From positions 6,731,266-6,795,265 of the forward strand of contig OZ036015.1 in assembly GCA_964035015.1 (NCBI GenBank): a stretch of 64,000 nt of DNA, given 5' to 3'. Of this stretch, positions 52,938 to 64,000 are shown piece after piece. The notes under the pieces are model-generated. The model ran no database searches. It was not told the origin of the DNA and saw only the letters and a program-made list of their open reading frames with translations. A program made the translations under genes and the position numbers. This DNA is from Corallium rubrum (taxonomy: Eukaryota; Cnidaria; Anthozoa; Scleralcyonacea; Coralliidae). Positions within the stretch are counted from its first letter, which is position 1; each line of letters starts with the position of its first letter.

Positions 52938-55900
52938 GTGAGAATGAACCTGTTGACCTTGTACGTCTTGTTTCGGTATCAAGAGATTAAGTTAACAAAG
53001 TCTCCAGCTCCTTAATTCTGTTTACCGTGTTAGATTAGAAAGGTATTAATAATACTAGTTTTCTCAACACAAGCACCTCTACGGCTCTATTTAATCCACT
53101 CTTGCATAAGCCAGCGAAAAATTGCCATTTTAATAATATATTACTCAATCTAACGCCCAAATAACTGATATCTGGCAGCAATGAGTTAACAAATGATTAA
53201 TCCATTCCTGCGTGAGCTGGTCAAAAGTGGTCCCTTTATTGTTCTACTCTATCTAACACCAGATGATTTTACTCATCAAAGAGAGAACCCTCAGACATCC
53301 TAGGCAGCAATGAGTTAACAAGTGATTAATCCATTCCTGCCTGAGCTGGTTAAAAATGGTTCCTTTATTGTTTTACTCTGTCTAACACCAGATGATTTTA
53401 CTCATCAAAGAGAGAACCCTCGGACATCCTTGGCAGCAATGAGTTGACAAGTGATTAATCCGTTCCTGCCTGAGCTGGTCAAAATCGGACGCTCAGACTT
53501 TTCTATATTATATTTGTAACAGCGAATTATCATTTACTCCGATAATGTCAGATGATTTTATCCTCCGCCTAATTCCAGACATTCTTACTTGTCAAACTTG
53601 GGAAACCCACGGCCATCCCAGGCAGCAATGAGTTAACAAGTGATTATTAAACCTATTCCTGCCCAAGCTGGTCTAAAATGGACCCTATAGTACTCTATTT
53701 TACGCGTCTAGCGCTAAATTATTTTACTCTAATACCAGACGGCTTTATCCGTAAAACTTATTAGAAACCCTCAATAATGGATTAAGTTACTAACATGTCT
53801 AGGTCGGTCAGAAACGTCGCTTATTATTCTACAGTGAAATAAGTGTGTGCTGCGTTGGCAGAATTACAAATCGGAATGTAGTTAAGGTGCCGAAATTATT
53901 GAAGGTATCGTTTCGAGAGAAGGCCCTTCATCAACGAGAAACCCTTCTGTCCTAATGTCGATTCCTTTTCTCGTAAATTTTCTCAAATGAAAAGCTAGTT
54001 GACGGTGGAATTTATTTTGACAGTGTATCTTACACGTCTGCTCTTGCTAAATTAATCAATATAAACTTCAGTTTTTTCGTAAAACAAGACTACATCAAAA
54101 GGAATCGCGTATTGTCTCGTGGTTTTCTGAGAGAAAAGCCGCGATGAAGGAAGATTTGCTTAAACGAGCTGGTGCCGTGAAAGTAATATCGAAAGACATG
54201 GGCTGATGTAACTCCAGGAATCTTGCATTTGACCCTGGTACTCAAACCCGCTGTTTTGTTTAGCAAATGTTAATTAAGCGGAATGCGTAGCATTTTGTCG
54301 CCCGTTTTTACTCCACAATTCATCGAATAAGGTTCTTGTAGTAAAAAGCTTTTATAAGAAGTTTTAACTCATGTTGTAATTTTGCGTCAATGTTTCTTGT
54401 GCGCGTGAGTTATTGATTTGCGTTTTTGCTTGTTTTTGATTTGGCAACATGCAAGTCGAAATTGACTTTGGACCCTGAACGTGTGACATAAGGTTTTAAT
54501 AGGAAGAAACTTTATCACATACGGAGGTTGTGATCGACTGACAAGCGTTTTAAAAAGCTTTTTACAACTTTACCGGCGAATCCAAAGCAGGAATTGTGTT
54601 ACATGCAAACTTTTACATACGACCAGAATCTCGTATGCCAGAATCGGACTAAGATAAGCCTTATCCTTCTGAATTTTTCTCCTGACAAATAGTCTAGGTA
54701 AAAAAGGCAAGTCAAAGGACAACACATTTTTTCGTAAGCAAGTTACAAAATACCAATATTAAGGTTGCATGTTTTTTCTGTTTACATTAGACACACTTTT
54801 TCTATCGCTACGCGTTTATGACAATTTACTGAAATTATTTAGCAGTGGCGATTTAAATCATTTTTTTTCAAAACGCAGTTTGACGTGCAGAATTTTAAAG
54901 TCCGGAACTTAAGGAAGTTTCATTTTTCCGCCAGTTCCAAAGTCCAAAGTTGAACGCATGAAGCCAAGCTGGTCGGCATTTTTGAGTTTGTTAACATCTA
55001 AGCGATAATTTGCCAAGCGATTTGTCTAAAATTTTGAAGTGGGAATTTTTTATTTGTGATGTAATGTTATACTGCTTAAATTGTTTCGAAATGCTTTTAG
55101 CCATGGTAGACAAATATTGGTAAAGTTTAATTAAACAAGCCGTGATTAAATCTTGACTTGATTGCGCTCTCAATCGCTGGACAACTTAACTCTGGAATTC
55201 TCTCCGCAAGATTAAAACCGAAGAACTGTTTCTTTCATTAGGATGAAAGTCCATTAGACTTTGCCCAGCTTGCACAGAATCAGTTTCATCTCACCATTTC
55301 ACGTGACGTTCACGAGTAGAGATCAGCTCCTTCGCGTGCTTCAGAAATTTCATAGTGTGTCAATGCCGCAGGAACAACAACAGACTTTTCTTGACGTGTG
55401 AAAAAAATCTCTCTCCTCCGCAGAGGCTTCTATTCTGGTTAGTTGCAGGCAATTGTCGCAGGCGCGCGGGCTTTATCGTAAAGCGCGCGGGGAACGTCGG
55501 GAAGGTGGAAAAAGCGGCGAGAAGAGGCGAGAAGCCTCTGCCAGATAATGTGCGGTTCTGTGGCAGGATTTGCGGTTCTGCGGTAACTGCTACTAAATGG
55601 CATAAAAACCCGACGATTTGGGGAAATTCAGTACTCCCTTCAAGATCTAAGTATCAAAGGTTAGCATGACGATTTTCGTGAAGAAATAGTGCGATTACAT
55701 GAATTTATTTGATTTTTGCTGTTATTTACGTGTCTGCCATTTTAAATCAATTTAGATGTAAACTATATTTCAATTAATTTAGACTTCTTTATTCTCTTTA
55801 CGATAACCATAATGCAGAAGAAGATATAGAATGCTTTGCAATAAGTGCAAGTACGCTGGAGAAGGATTTTTTAACATCGAATTTCAAGTCGGCAGACGAA

Positions 55901-58900
55901 CTGAATACGAAGAGATTTCAGTAAAGTAACAAATCGGCGGTTCTCTGGTCATCGGAGATAGCGACGATAGTTTGCACGAAGTACAATGTTTTCTTCAAGA
56001 TCTAAGTCTAGAATGTTGTTCTGAACGTTATTAGTTCTGAATTCTTCTATGGAAATCACCTGCGGAACGAATCAAAAAATTCGAAACGCTGCCAGACTGA
56101 CAAACGTTTTAATATCGAACGTTGAATCGTTGATAAACAAAGCCGACGAACATGCAGCGCTAACCAAGCTCAAGTGCTTACACCAAGCTCGCAAACGTCC
56201 CACATGCACTACGTATATACGTGCAACTTATCATAGGTAAGATCTATGTTTACAACAGTTCAGTGTCTTTTGATATAAACTTTCTCGGCTAGCGTTTGTT
56301 TACATGTTTAATTGCATCATTCCTCGCGCGCCTTCTCCCTCGCCCGCATGCCCGCGCCTCTGCGGGGAGAGAGTGAAAAAAATCGTAAAGAGACATTCAA
56401 TCAGAAAGAGATTAGAGCAAATTAAGCAATAGTGCAGAGAGACATGACGTGATCACTAGGCAAAATTTATTTGAAACTCCGGCAAAAAATTGAAAAGATT
56501 TGAATACTGTTCCAAACGAGGTTCCAAACGTACCGAAATGTCTTCAAACGTACCCAGATGTATCCCGGTGTATCAAAATGTACACAAACGTACCCCAATG
56601 TACCTAAATGTACTTAAACGTACCCAAATTTTAGGTGGCTCCAGACAGTTTCTTGAAAAATGGAAAATACAAGTTTGAGAGTCCAAAACACGTGCATAAA
56701 CAATTCCAAAAAAGAGTAAAACTAAATGTTATGCATAATTAAACAGTCTGACAATGAAAAACTGTTACCAAATAAAAGCGACAGTTGTTGCTATGGCAAC
56801 AATGACGTTTCAAAATGGCTGCCAATTACTCTTCAAACTAATTTAATTCGGAAAAGACTTTGGTGACCCCCAATTTTTTTTTCATTAAAACTTTCCTGGA
56901 AGTATGAGTAATCAATAGGCCGATTTAAAAAAAATTCTGTAGAAAGAAATTTTTTAAAAATTAACAAAATTATTCCTTCTACAGAATTTTTTTAAAATCG
57001 GCCTATTGATTACTCATACTTCAAGGAAAGTTTTAATGAAAAAAAATTGGGGTCACCAAAGTTTTTTTCGAATTAAATTAGTTTGAAGGGTAATTGGCAG
57101 CCATTTTGAAACGTCATTGTTGCCATAGCAACAACTGTTGCTATTTATTTAGTAACAGTTTTTGATTGTCAAACTGTTTAACTATGCACAACATTTAGTT
57201 TTGTTCTTTTCCCGAATTGTTTAATCGCGTGTTTTGGACTCTCAAACTTGTATTTTCCATTTTTGAAGAAACTATATGGAGCCTTAAACGTACCGAAATG
57301 TACGTAAACGTATCTTAATGTACCTAGATGTACCTAAACGTATCCTAATGTACTTAAATGTACCTAAACGTACCCTAATGTACGTAAACGTGACAAAAAT
57401 GAACGTTCACGGAGTGTGAACACAGTCTAATATAGTCTTATTTTTTCGTAGGTTTAAAAGAAACTCAAAATGAGAGGTAACTGTTTCACAATGTAGTGTA
57501 AGGTGTTGTTCCCCAATTAAGACATCATAGAAGCCGTTTCCTCTAGGCCATTGCCATTAGAAGCCGTTTCCTCTAGGCCATTGTTAATGATATTGCGCCA
57601 TTGACAAACTTTGTTCTATCTCCTAGAATGTATCTTGGATTATGTCAGTTATACAATGGCACTTATTGTGAAGATATTTTGAACTCAACTGAGATGCATT
57701 TTGTTAATACTACACTTGGTTTTAATAACACGGAAAAACTTACAGTTGCGTTAGGAAAACAACTTGATATTGTCTTTCAATATTCAAGTCAAGAAAGAAT
57801 CAAGAAATGTAAACATCTTATGAAGCAAGTCATTTGTTATTATGTCTTTCCACTCTGTTCAAATGATGGCAAAAGACTCGAGTACTGTCGTGAAGATTGT
57901 GGCTATCTTTTCTCAATTTGCGGTGCAGAACTCAACAAGGTAACAAAATATCAATAACAAAACATACCCTAACGAACCTTAACCTACCCAAACGTACCTA
58001 AATGTACCCAAACGTACCGAAATGCACCGTAACGTACCCAAATGTCCCGTAACGTACCCAAATGTACCGTACCGTGACGTACCCAAATGTACCGTAACGT
58101 ACCTAAATGCAAATGTACCGTAACGTACCCAAATGTACCGTAACGTACCCAAATGTACCGTAACGTATCGAAATGTACCATAACGTACCCAAATGTACTG
58201 TAACGTATCCAAATGTACCGTAACGTACCCAAGTGTACCGTAACGTACCCAAGTGTACCGTAATGTACCCAAGTGTACCGTAACGTACCCAAGTGTACCG
58301 TAATGTACCCAAGTGTACCGTAATGTACCCAAGTGTACCGTAATGTACCCAAGTGTACCGTAATGTACCCAAGTGTACCGTAACGTATCCAAATGTACCG
58401 TAACGTACCCAAGTGCACCGTAATGTACCCAAGTGTACCGTAACGTACCGTGACGTACTCAAGAGCCAAGTGTATCGTAATGTACCTAAATGTACCAAAA
58501 CTTTGTGTGGAAATGGTTTTATGTTTATTTTTACATTTATTCAGCTCGTGGGTGCAGGCAAGTCAATTCTTTACGGAAAAGCTTCTGGATTAATCTTTCG
58601 TTTTGATGAATGCAAAGAATTTATGAGTGAAAAAGATAATTCTGAAAAAAACGGGAGCTGCAAGCATCTGCCATTTATAGGTAATTGATCTGTCATTATT
58701 ACCACCACCATAATCACCACCTACCATTACCATTATTACCACTACCACCACCACCACCACCACCACCATTGCCACCATCACTATAATCACTACCATTATC
58801 ACCATCACCGCCACCACCATTACTATCACTACTACCATTATCACTATTACCACCACCATTACAACCACCATCATCACTACCACCACCATTACCCCCACCA

Positions 58901-61900
58901 CCATTATCACCACCATCACTACCATTACGATTATCACCACTACCATCACCACTACCATTACCACTACCATCACTATCACTACTACCATTGCCATTATCAC
59001 CACCACCATCATAATCACCATCATAATCACCATCATCACTACCATTATCACACAACCACCACCACCATTACTACCACCATTTCTACCACCATCACTACCA
59101 CCATCACTACCACCATCACTTCCACTACTACCATTATCACCATCACTACAATCACCATCATTATCACTATCGCCACCACCACCACCACCACCATCACATT
59201 ATCACCATCACCATGACTACAATATTCACCATCATCTTCTTATTTGTGTTTAGACGTACCAAGAAAAAAACAGTCTGATGAGATGTCGAGTACAATCTTA
59301 ATCATCATCATCGTCTGTGTCGCCGTTGCTGTCGTATTCCTCTTGCTTGCGCTGGTGTTCTATCGACGAATGCTTTATCATAAGAGTAGATCACACTCCG
59401 TACATTATGAGGAGAGTAAAGACCATGACATCATGAAGACAGACAGACTGTCTAATGTAGTATCAATGAGAGATCGTATCCGAGAATGGAAGGTTGCTCC
59501 GTCAGAATTGATAGAACTTGTGGACATTTGTAAATCCAGAGGAGTGCAAGAAATACCTGTCGATAATATCGGTTAGAATGGAGAAGGAGTTTTAGTTGTT
59601 TATTTATAAGGAGGGGGGAGGGAGGGAGGGAGGGAGGAAGGAAAGAAGGAGGGAAGGAGGGAGGGAAGGAAGGAGGGAGGGAAGGAAGGAAGGAAGGAAG
59701 GAAGGAAGGAAGGAAGGAAGGAAGGAAGGAAGGAAGGAAGGAAGGAAGGAAGGAAGGAAGGAAGGAAGGAAGGAAGGACGGACGGACGGACGGAAGGAAG
59801 GAAGGAAGGAAGGAAGGAAGGAAGGAAGGAAGGAAGGAAGGAAGGAAGGAAGGAAGGCAGGCAGGCAGGCAGGCAGGCAATATCTTTTCAGGTGACTTAC
59901 CGCTTAACTTGTTGATTCGTTTAGAATATTTGAAAGATCTTGGTTCTGGCCAGTATGGTTTGGTGTTTCAAGGTAAAGTTCTTGATGATATTGAAGGTGA
60001 GACTTCGCCGATAGTTGCTGTCAAAACCTTGAGAGAAGGATCCTCACAAGAAGCTATTAAAGAATTTTGTCAAGAAGTCAACATCATGTCTACATTCAGT
60101 CATCCAAATGTTGTCAAATTAGTGAGTAGACTTTCCTACTATGGCAACTGTGTTGTACTTTGCTCTATTCTACTCTACACTAAACTACACGCTACACTAC
60201 ACCACACCACACCACACCACTCTGCACCACACCACTCTGCATCACACCACACCACTCTGCATCACACCACACCACTCTGCACCACACCACTCTGCATCAC
60301 ACCACACCACTCTGCATCACACCACACCACTCTGCACCACACCACTCTGCATCACACCACACCACACCACACCACTCTGCATCACACCACACCACACCAC
60401 TTTACACCACACCACACCACACCACACCACTCTGCATCACACCACACCACACCACTTTACACCACACCACACCACACCACTCTGCATCACACCACACCAC
60501 ACCACTTTACACCACACCACACCACACCACACTAGAGATGAGCCGATGTTAAAAAAAAGCCGATTGCCGATGCCGATTGTTAAGAGCCGATATTTCCCCA
60601 CCATCGGCCGATTAATCGGCAAAACCGATGTTTGCTGACCTGATGCTCAGTGCTCCCGTTTTGTCGTTTTATTCATCTCAAGTTTCGCAATGAGAGGAAG
60701 TTATCAAGCCAATTCTCGTTTTCAGACATTCAGCCTTCGATTCGTCATTTTCACTAATTTTAAAGTACTCCCAAACGACGATACTTTTAGAATTAGAAGA
60801 GCTTGCCATCATAAACGTAGCCTGTATACAGCCGCTAACTCTGGCGACAGAGCGCTGCGTAATGAGTCAGGATATCCGATATACTGCAACTGTCACAAAC
60901 AAATTCCATGGGTGAAATAATTTCAAAATACTGCGATAGTAGCTAGCGCGTAAAATGTGCGCCTTGGGAATTGAAAATGCATTAGTGATTAGACGTCTTC
61001 AAGATGAGTCCTGACACTATGTCACAAATTTTGCCGGAAAATAGTTTCAAATTCAAAACAAATAGGGCTTCGCAAAACATGTTATTCCACTGGGAGATTG
61101 AAACAAAGGATCGTTCTGTCCCACCCGATAAACTGCAATGAGTTTGGTTTCTGTTAATTTCCGTAACAGAAGTTTCTTGCAACAAACATCGCGGCTAATA
61201 ATAAATCGCGAGAGAAAATAAAACAGTGATAATCGGTTTCAGCGTTCGCGCAATACCGATAATATACCGTAGATTTCAATTTTCTTAAATTAAAATACCG
61301 AAAAACCGATATTAAAAAAAGACTATAAATAGTAGTGCGAGGACGAGAGAGCAGAAATACGAAGACGAGAGACAACCGATCCGATGGCGAAAGACAATCG
61401 GCCGATGGCCGATTGTGAGAAAAACTAGCCGATAATCAGCTCTGCCGATGTTTTGCCGATGATCGGCTCACCTCTACACCACACCACACCACACCACACC
61501 ACACCACTCTGCACCACTCCACACCACACCACACCACTCCACACCACACCACACCACTCTGCACCACACCACTCCACACCACACCACACCACTCTGCACC
61601 ACTCCACACCACTCCACACCACACCACACCACTCTGCACCACTCCACACCACACCACTCCACACCACACCACTCCACACCACACCACACCACTCTGCACC
61701 ACTCCACACCACACCACACCACTCCACACCACACCACTCTGCACCACACCACACCACTCTGCACCACTCCACACCACACCACTCCACACCACACCACACC
61801 ACTCCACACCACACCACTCTGCATCACACCACACCACACCACTCTGCATCACTCCACACCACTCCACACCACACCACTCCACACCACACCACTCCACACC

Positions 61901-64000
61901 ACACCACTCTACATCACACCACACCACACCACTCTGTATCACACCACACACCACACCACTCTGCATCACACCACACCACACCACTCCACACCACACCACT
62001 CCACACCACTCTACATCACACCACACCACACCACTCTGTACCACACCACACCACTCTGCATCACACCACACCACTCTGTGCCACACCACTCCACACCACT
62101 CCACACCACTCCACACCACTCCACACCACACCACTCTGCATCACACCACACCACTCTGCACCACACCACTCTGCATCACACCACACTACTCTGCATCACA
62201 CCACACCACTCTGCATCACACCACACTGCACCACTTTGCATCACACCACACCACTCTGCATCACACCACACCACTCTGCATCACACCAAACCACTCTGCA
62301 TCACACCACACTACACCACTCTGCATCACACCACACCACTCTGCATCACACCACACTACACCACTCTGCATCACACCACACCACTCTGCATCACACCAAA
62401 CCACTCTGCATCACACCACACTACACCACTCTGCATCACACCACTCTGCATCACACCAAACCACTCTGCATCACACCACACTACACCACTCTGCATCACA
62501 CCACACCTCTCTGCATCACACCAAACCACTCTGCATCACACCACACTACACCACTCTGCATCACACCAAACCACTCTGCATCACACCACACTACACCGCT
62601 CTGCATCACACCACACCACTCTGCATCACACCACACTACACCACTCTGCATCACACCACACCACTCTGCATCACACCAAACCACTCTGCATCACACCACA
62701 CTACACCACACCACACCACACCACACCACACTACTCTACACCACACCACACCACTCCACACCACACCACTCTGCACCACACCACTCCACACCACACCACT
62801 CTACATCACACCACACCACACCACTCTGTATCACACCACACCACACCACTCTGCATCACATCACACCACACCACTCTGTGCCACACCACTCCACACCACT
62901 CCACACCACTCCACACCACACCACTCCACACCACACCACATCACTCTGCATCACACCACATCACACCACTCTGCACCACACCACTCTGCATCACACCACA
63001 CTACTCTGCATCACACCACACCACTCTGCATCACACCACACTACACCACTCTGCATCACACCACACCACTCTGCATCACACCACACCACTCCGCATCACA
63101 CCAAACCACTCTGCATCACACCACACTACACCACTCTGCATTGCACCACACCACTCTGCATCACAGCACACTACACCACTCTGCATCACACCACACCACT
63201 CTGCATCACACCACACTACACCACTCTGCATCACACCACACCACTCTGCATCACACCACACTACACCACTCTGCATCGCACCACACCACTCTGCATCACA
63301 GCACACTACACTGCACTGCCCTACACTACACCACACCACACCACACCACACCACTGCACCACACCACACCACATTACACTGCACTCCACTACACCACACC
63401 ACACCACTCTGCACCACACTACTCTACACTACACCACTCCACTCCACACTACACCACTCCACACTACACTACACCACACTACACTACACTACACCACACC
63501 ACACCACACGACACCACACCACACTACTCTACAACACACCACACCACTCTACACTACTCTACACTACACTACACCACTCTACACTACTCTACACTAAACC
63601 ACACCACCCCACACCACCCCACACCACACCACCCCAATCCACTCCACTCCACTCCACTCCACTCCACTCTACACCAAACCACTCCACTCCACTTTACTCC
63701 ACTCCACTCCACTCCACTCCACTCTACACCAAACCACTCCACTCCACTCCACTCCACTCCACTCCACTCCACTCTACACCAAACCACTCCACTCCACTGC
63801 ACTCCACTCCACTCCACTCCACTGCACTCCACTCCACTCCACTCCACTCCACTCGACTCCACTCCACTCCACTCTACTCTACTCTGCTCCCCAGTGTTGC
63901 GCTACGTTATCTTGATATGATTTCTCTCTTTATTAGATTGGTGTTTCGCTCGCAGGAGAGCCTTATTGTATGATCTTTGAGTTTGTTGAGTTTGGTGACC
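52871..64000 (+). CDS. Receptor tyrosine kinase with Frizzled-type CRD (ROR/MuSK-like), 5' part
   Basis: This is a single-pass cell-surface kinase gene that continues beyond the window. Exons: 52871-52937, 57452-57476, 57627-57939, 58545-58680, 59254-59571, 59925-60121 and 63937-64000. Phases 1, 2, 0, 1, 1, 0 fit throughout. Residues 1-22 look like a signal peptide. Residues 37-174 hold ten cysteines (37, 45, 92, 101, 108, 118, 122, 129, 158, 174) in the Frizzled CRD pattern, with ICYYVFPLC near 100-108 as in ROR and MuSK. A transmembrane helix is at about 194-216. The kinase starts near 287, with GSGQYG at 293-298, VAVK with Lys320, helix-C Glu337, HPNVVKL at 346-352 and the hinge segment EPYCMIFEFVEFGD at 360-373. 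There is no Ig or kringle domain: the CRD begins about 14 residues after the signal peptide. Wnt binding is known for related CRDs but is not shown here. The first exon is the least certain. Confidence 0.88.
53172..53790 (+). repeat. 129-bp satellite, third array, with decayed units
   Basis: About 2.5 clear units to 53480 in RTK intron 1, then decayed copies (GATGATTTTATCCTCCGCCT at 53551, GCAATGAGTTAACAAGTGATT at 53624) to about 53790. Confidence 0.85.
53820..55400. other. RTK intron 1, little recognisable
   Basis: A short decayed copy of the ACTGCCGAAA foldback sits at about 53870-53960 (TCGTTTCGAGAGAAGGCCCT). Otherwise I see no exon or repeat. Confidence 0.4.
55405..56390. mobile_element. 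Possible element with CTCCGCAGAGGC ends
   Basis: GTGAAAAAAATCTCTCTCCT CCGCAGAGGC at 55399-55428 is inverted relative to GCCTCTGCGGGGAGAGAGTG at 56355-56374. The interior (short open frames at 55431-55669 and 56049-56240) has no known motif. Boundaries and nature are uncertain. Confidence 0.4.
56500..57405 (+). repeat. AACGTACC(C)AAATGT minisatellite split by a foldback
   Basis: Units of about 10 bp alternating AACGTACC and AAATGTACC occur at 56505-56631 and 57290-57405. The interruption is the foldback 56636-57283. Confidence 0.85.
56636..57283. mobile_element. GGTGGCTCC/TTAA foldback (copy 2)
   Basis: GGTGGCTCCAGACAGTTTCT opens and AAGAAACTATATGGAGCC closes before TTAA (57284-57287); the left flank reads TTTA, a possible TTAA mutant. 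Close homologue of 1856-2440 with better preserved arms. Confidence 0.85.
57452..57476 (+). CDS. RTK exon 2, 25-nt micro-exon
   Basis: Between TTTTTTCGTAG and GTAACT. It adds about eight residues (GLKETQNER with split codons) and converts phase 1 to phase 2, exactly what exons 1 and 3 require. Confidence 0.65.
57627..57939 (+). CDS. RTK exon 3 (CRD, cysteines 1-8)
   Basis: After ATCTCCTAG it encodes GLCQLYNGTYC, KKCKHLMKQVICYYVFPLC and YCREDCGYLFSIC, holding eight of the ten CRD cysteines. Three N-glycosylation motifs are visible (NGT, NST, NTT). It ends AAG|GTAACA, phase 0. Confidence 0.92.
57962..58500 (+). repeat. AACGTACCCAAATGTACCGT minisatellite
   Basis: About 27 units of 20 bp (ACGTACCCAAGTGTACCGTA) in the RTK intron between the CRD exons. 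Same sequence class as 56500-57405. Confidence 0.95.
58545..58680 (+). CDS. RTK exon 4 (CRD end)
   Basis: It supplies CRD cysteines 9 and 10 (FDECKEF and NGSCKHLP). It begins after TTATTCAG and ends TATAG|GTAATT, phase 1. Confidence 0.9.
58693..59235 (+). repeat. ACC/ATC/ATT trinucleotide array
   Basis: About 540 bp of CAC, CAT, TAC and ATT triplets (e.g. CACCACCACCATTACCATTA), almost free of G on the plus strand. It ends 19 bp before exon 5. Confidence 0.95.
59254..59571 (+). CDS. RTK exon 5 (transmembrane and juxtamembrane)
   Basis: TILIIIIVCVAVAVVFLLLA is the membrane helix, followed by basic YRR. The juxtamembrane part holds Tyr-containing SVHYEES. It ends ATCG|GTTAGA, phase 1. Confidence 0.92.
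59610..59880 (+). repeat. GGAA tetranucleotide array with GGAC and GGCA blocks
   Basis: GGGA, then about 50 GGAA units, a short GGAC block at 59778-59792 and a GGCA block at the end. RTK intron 5. Confidence 0.97.
59925..60121 (+). CDS. RTK exon 6 (kinase N-lobe)
   Basis: It encodes the glycine-rich loop, the VAVK lysine, helix C and HPNVVKL. The acceptor is TTCGTTTAG; the donor AAATTA|GTGAGT starts the giant ACACC intron. Confidence 0.95.
60180..60532 (+). repeat. ACACC satellite, first part (RTK intron 6)
   Basis: ACCACACCACTCTGCATCAC-type units of 15-20 bp built from ACACC pentamers. Continuous with 61477-63890 before the hAT-like insertion. Confidence 0.95.
60533..61476. mobile_element. 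hAT-like element, TAGAGATGAGCCGAT ends, inside satellite
   Basis: TAGAGATGAGCCGATG and ATCGGCTCACCTCTA are inverted ends, with subterminal GCCGATTAATCGGC repeats. CACCACAC flanks both sides, the right size for a hAT duplication but not conclusive in a CACAC satellite. No transposase frame. Fragment relative at 9725-9838. Confidence 0.82.
61477..63640 (+). repeat. ACACC/ACTCTGCATC higher-order satellite
   Basis: Pentamer-based array with higher-order units such as CACACCACTCTGCATCACAC and CACTACACCACTCTGCATCA. No G except in TCTGCA and TCTGT. RTK intron 6. Confidence 0.97.
63641..63890 (+). repeat. ACTCC pentanucleotide array
   Basis: Near-pure ACTCC with TCTACACCAAACCACTCC interruptions every 60-70 bp. 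It is the complement class of the GGAGT array in ACP6 intron 4. It ends 46 bp before RTK exon 7. Confidence 0.97.
63937..64000 (+). CDS. RTK exon 7 (hinge), cut by window end
   Basis: After CTTTATTAG it encodes IGVSLAGEPYCMIFEFVEFG, with Phe366 at the gatekeeper position and the GD of the hinge end. The rest of the kinase must lie downstream. Confidence 0.92.
   Translation, partial: MGVSLAGEPYCMIFEFVEFGD

Noticed and set aside
57979..58498. Minus-strand YGTLGYVTVHLGTLRYT-type repeat protein
   Set aside because: Translation of the 20-bp AACGTACCCAAATGTACCGT minisatellite; open in three frames, in an intron of the opposite gene.
58590..59055. Val/Met-rich and Gly/Asp/Asn-rich frames
   Set aside because: Products of the ACC/ATC array in two frames of the antisense strand.
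61453..63973. Open frames of up to 714 codons rich in His, Thr and Pro
   Set aside because: They are read-through of the ACACC satellite with no other composition or motif, within an RTK intron.

Overview
The window is nuclear DNA from an animal. Three spliced protein-coding genes can be rebuilt from exon homology, GT/AG boundaries and matching intron phases. (1) A complete four-exon BLOC1S6 (pallidin) gene lies on the minus strand (10707 down to 3944, 172 codons). (2) A complete ten-exon ACP6-type histidine acid phosphatase lies on the plus strand (11734 to 30436, 416 codons), head to head with BLOC1S6 across about 1 kb. (3) The 5' part of a plus-strand receptor tyrosine kinase starts at 52871. 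It encodes a signal peptide, a ten-cysteine Frizzled-type CRD, a transmembrane helix and the kinase N-lobe, and runs off the window end. Introns without repeats are only about 80-90 bp; the others are swollen by repeats. Short basal introns, metazoan-specific genes and very abundant non-autonomous transposons suggest a marine invertebrate, possibly a non-bilaterian such as a sponge or cnidarian. This placement is inference.

Layout. 1-3940: a run of back-to-back palindromic (foldback) elements and a SINE. 3944-10707: BLOC1S6, with a satellite of about 129 bp per unit in intron 3 and tRNA-derived SINEs, a pogo-like MITE and a nested hAT MITE in intron 1. 10708-11733: intergenic spacer with AACC-type minisatellites. 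11734-30436: ACP6, whose introns hold a full-length Ty1/copia retrotransposon (identical-looking LTRs, one in-frame stop, a foldback inside one LTR), a second pogo-like MITE, two LINE fragments and large GGAGT, GAAA/GGGA and GCAA arrays. 30437-52870: about 22 kb without a recognised gene, made of nested foldback, hAT and Harbinger-like MITEs and several satellites grown inside such elements. 52871-64000: the receptor kinase, with ACC, GGAA and ACACC/ACTCC arrays in its introns.

The most notable structural theme is a population of large foldback elements flanked by TTAA. One of them is proven by an internal empty site: the copia LTRs give the filled and unfilled versions of the same sequence. 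Several foldbacks contain tandem arrays, sometimes mirrored in both arms, as if these elements seed satellites. All protein assignments come from reading translated exons against remembered family features; no database search was run.
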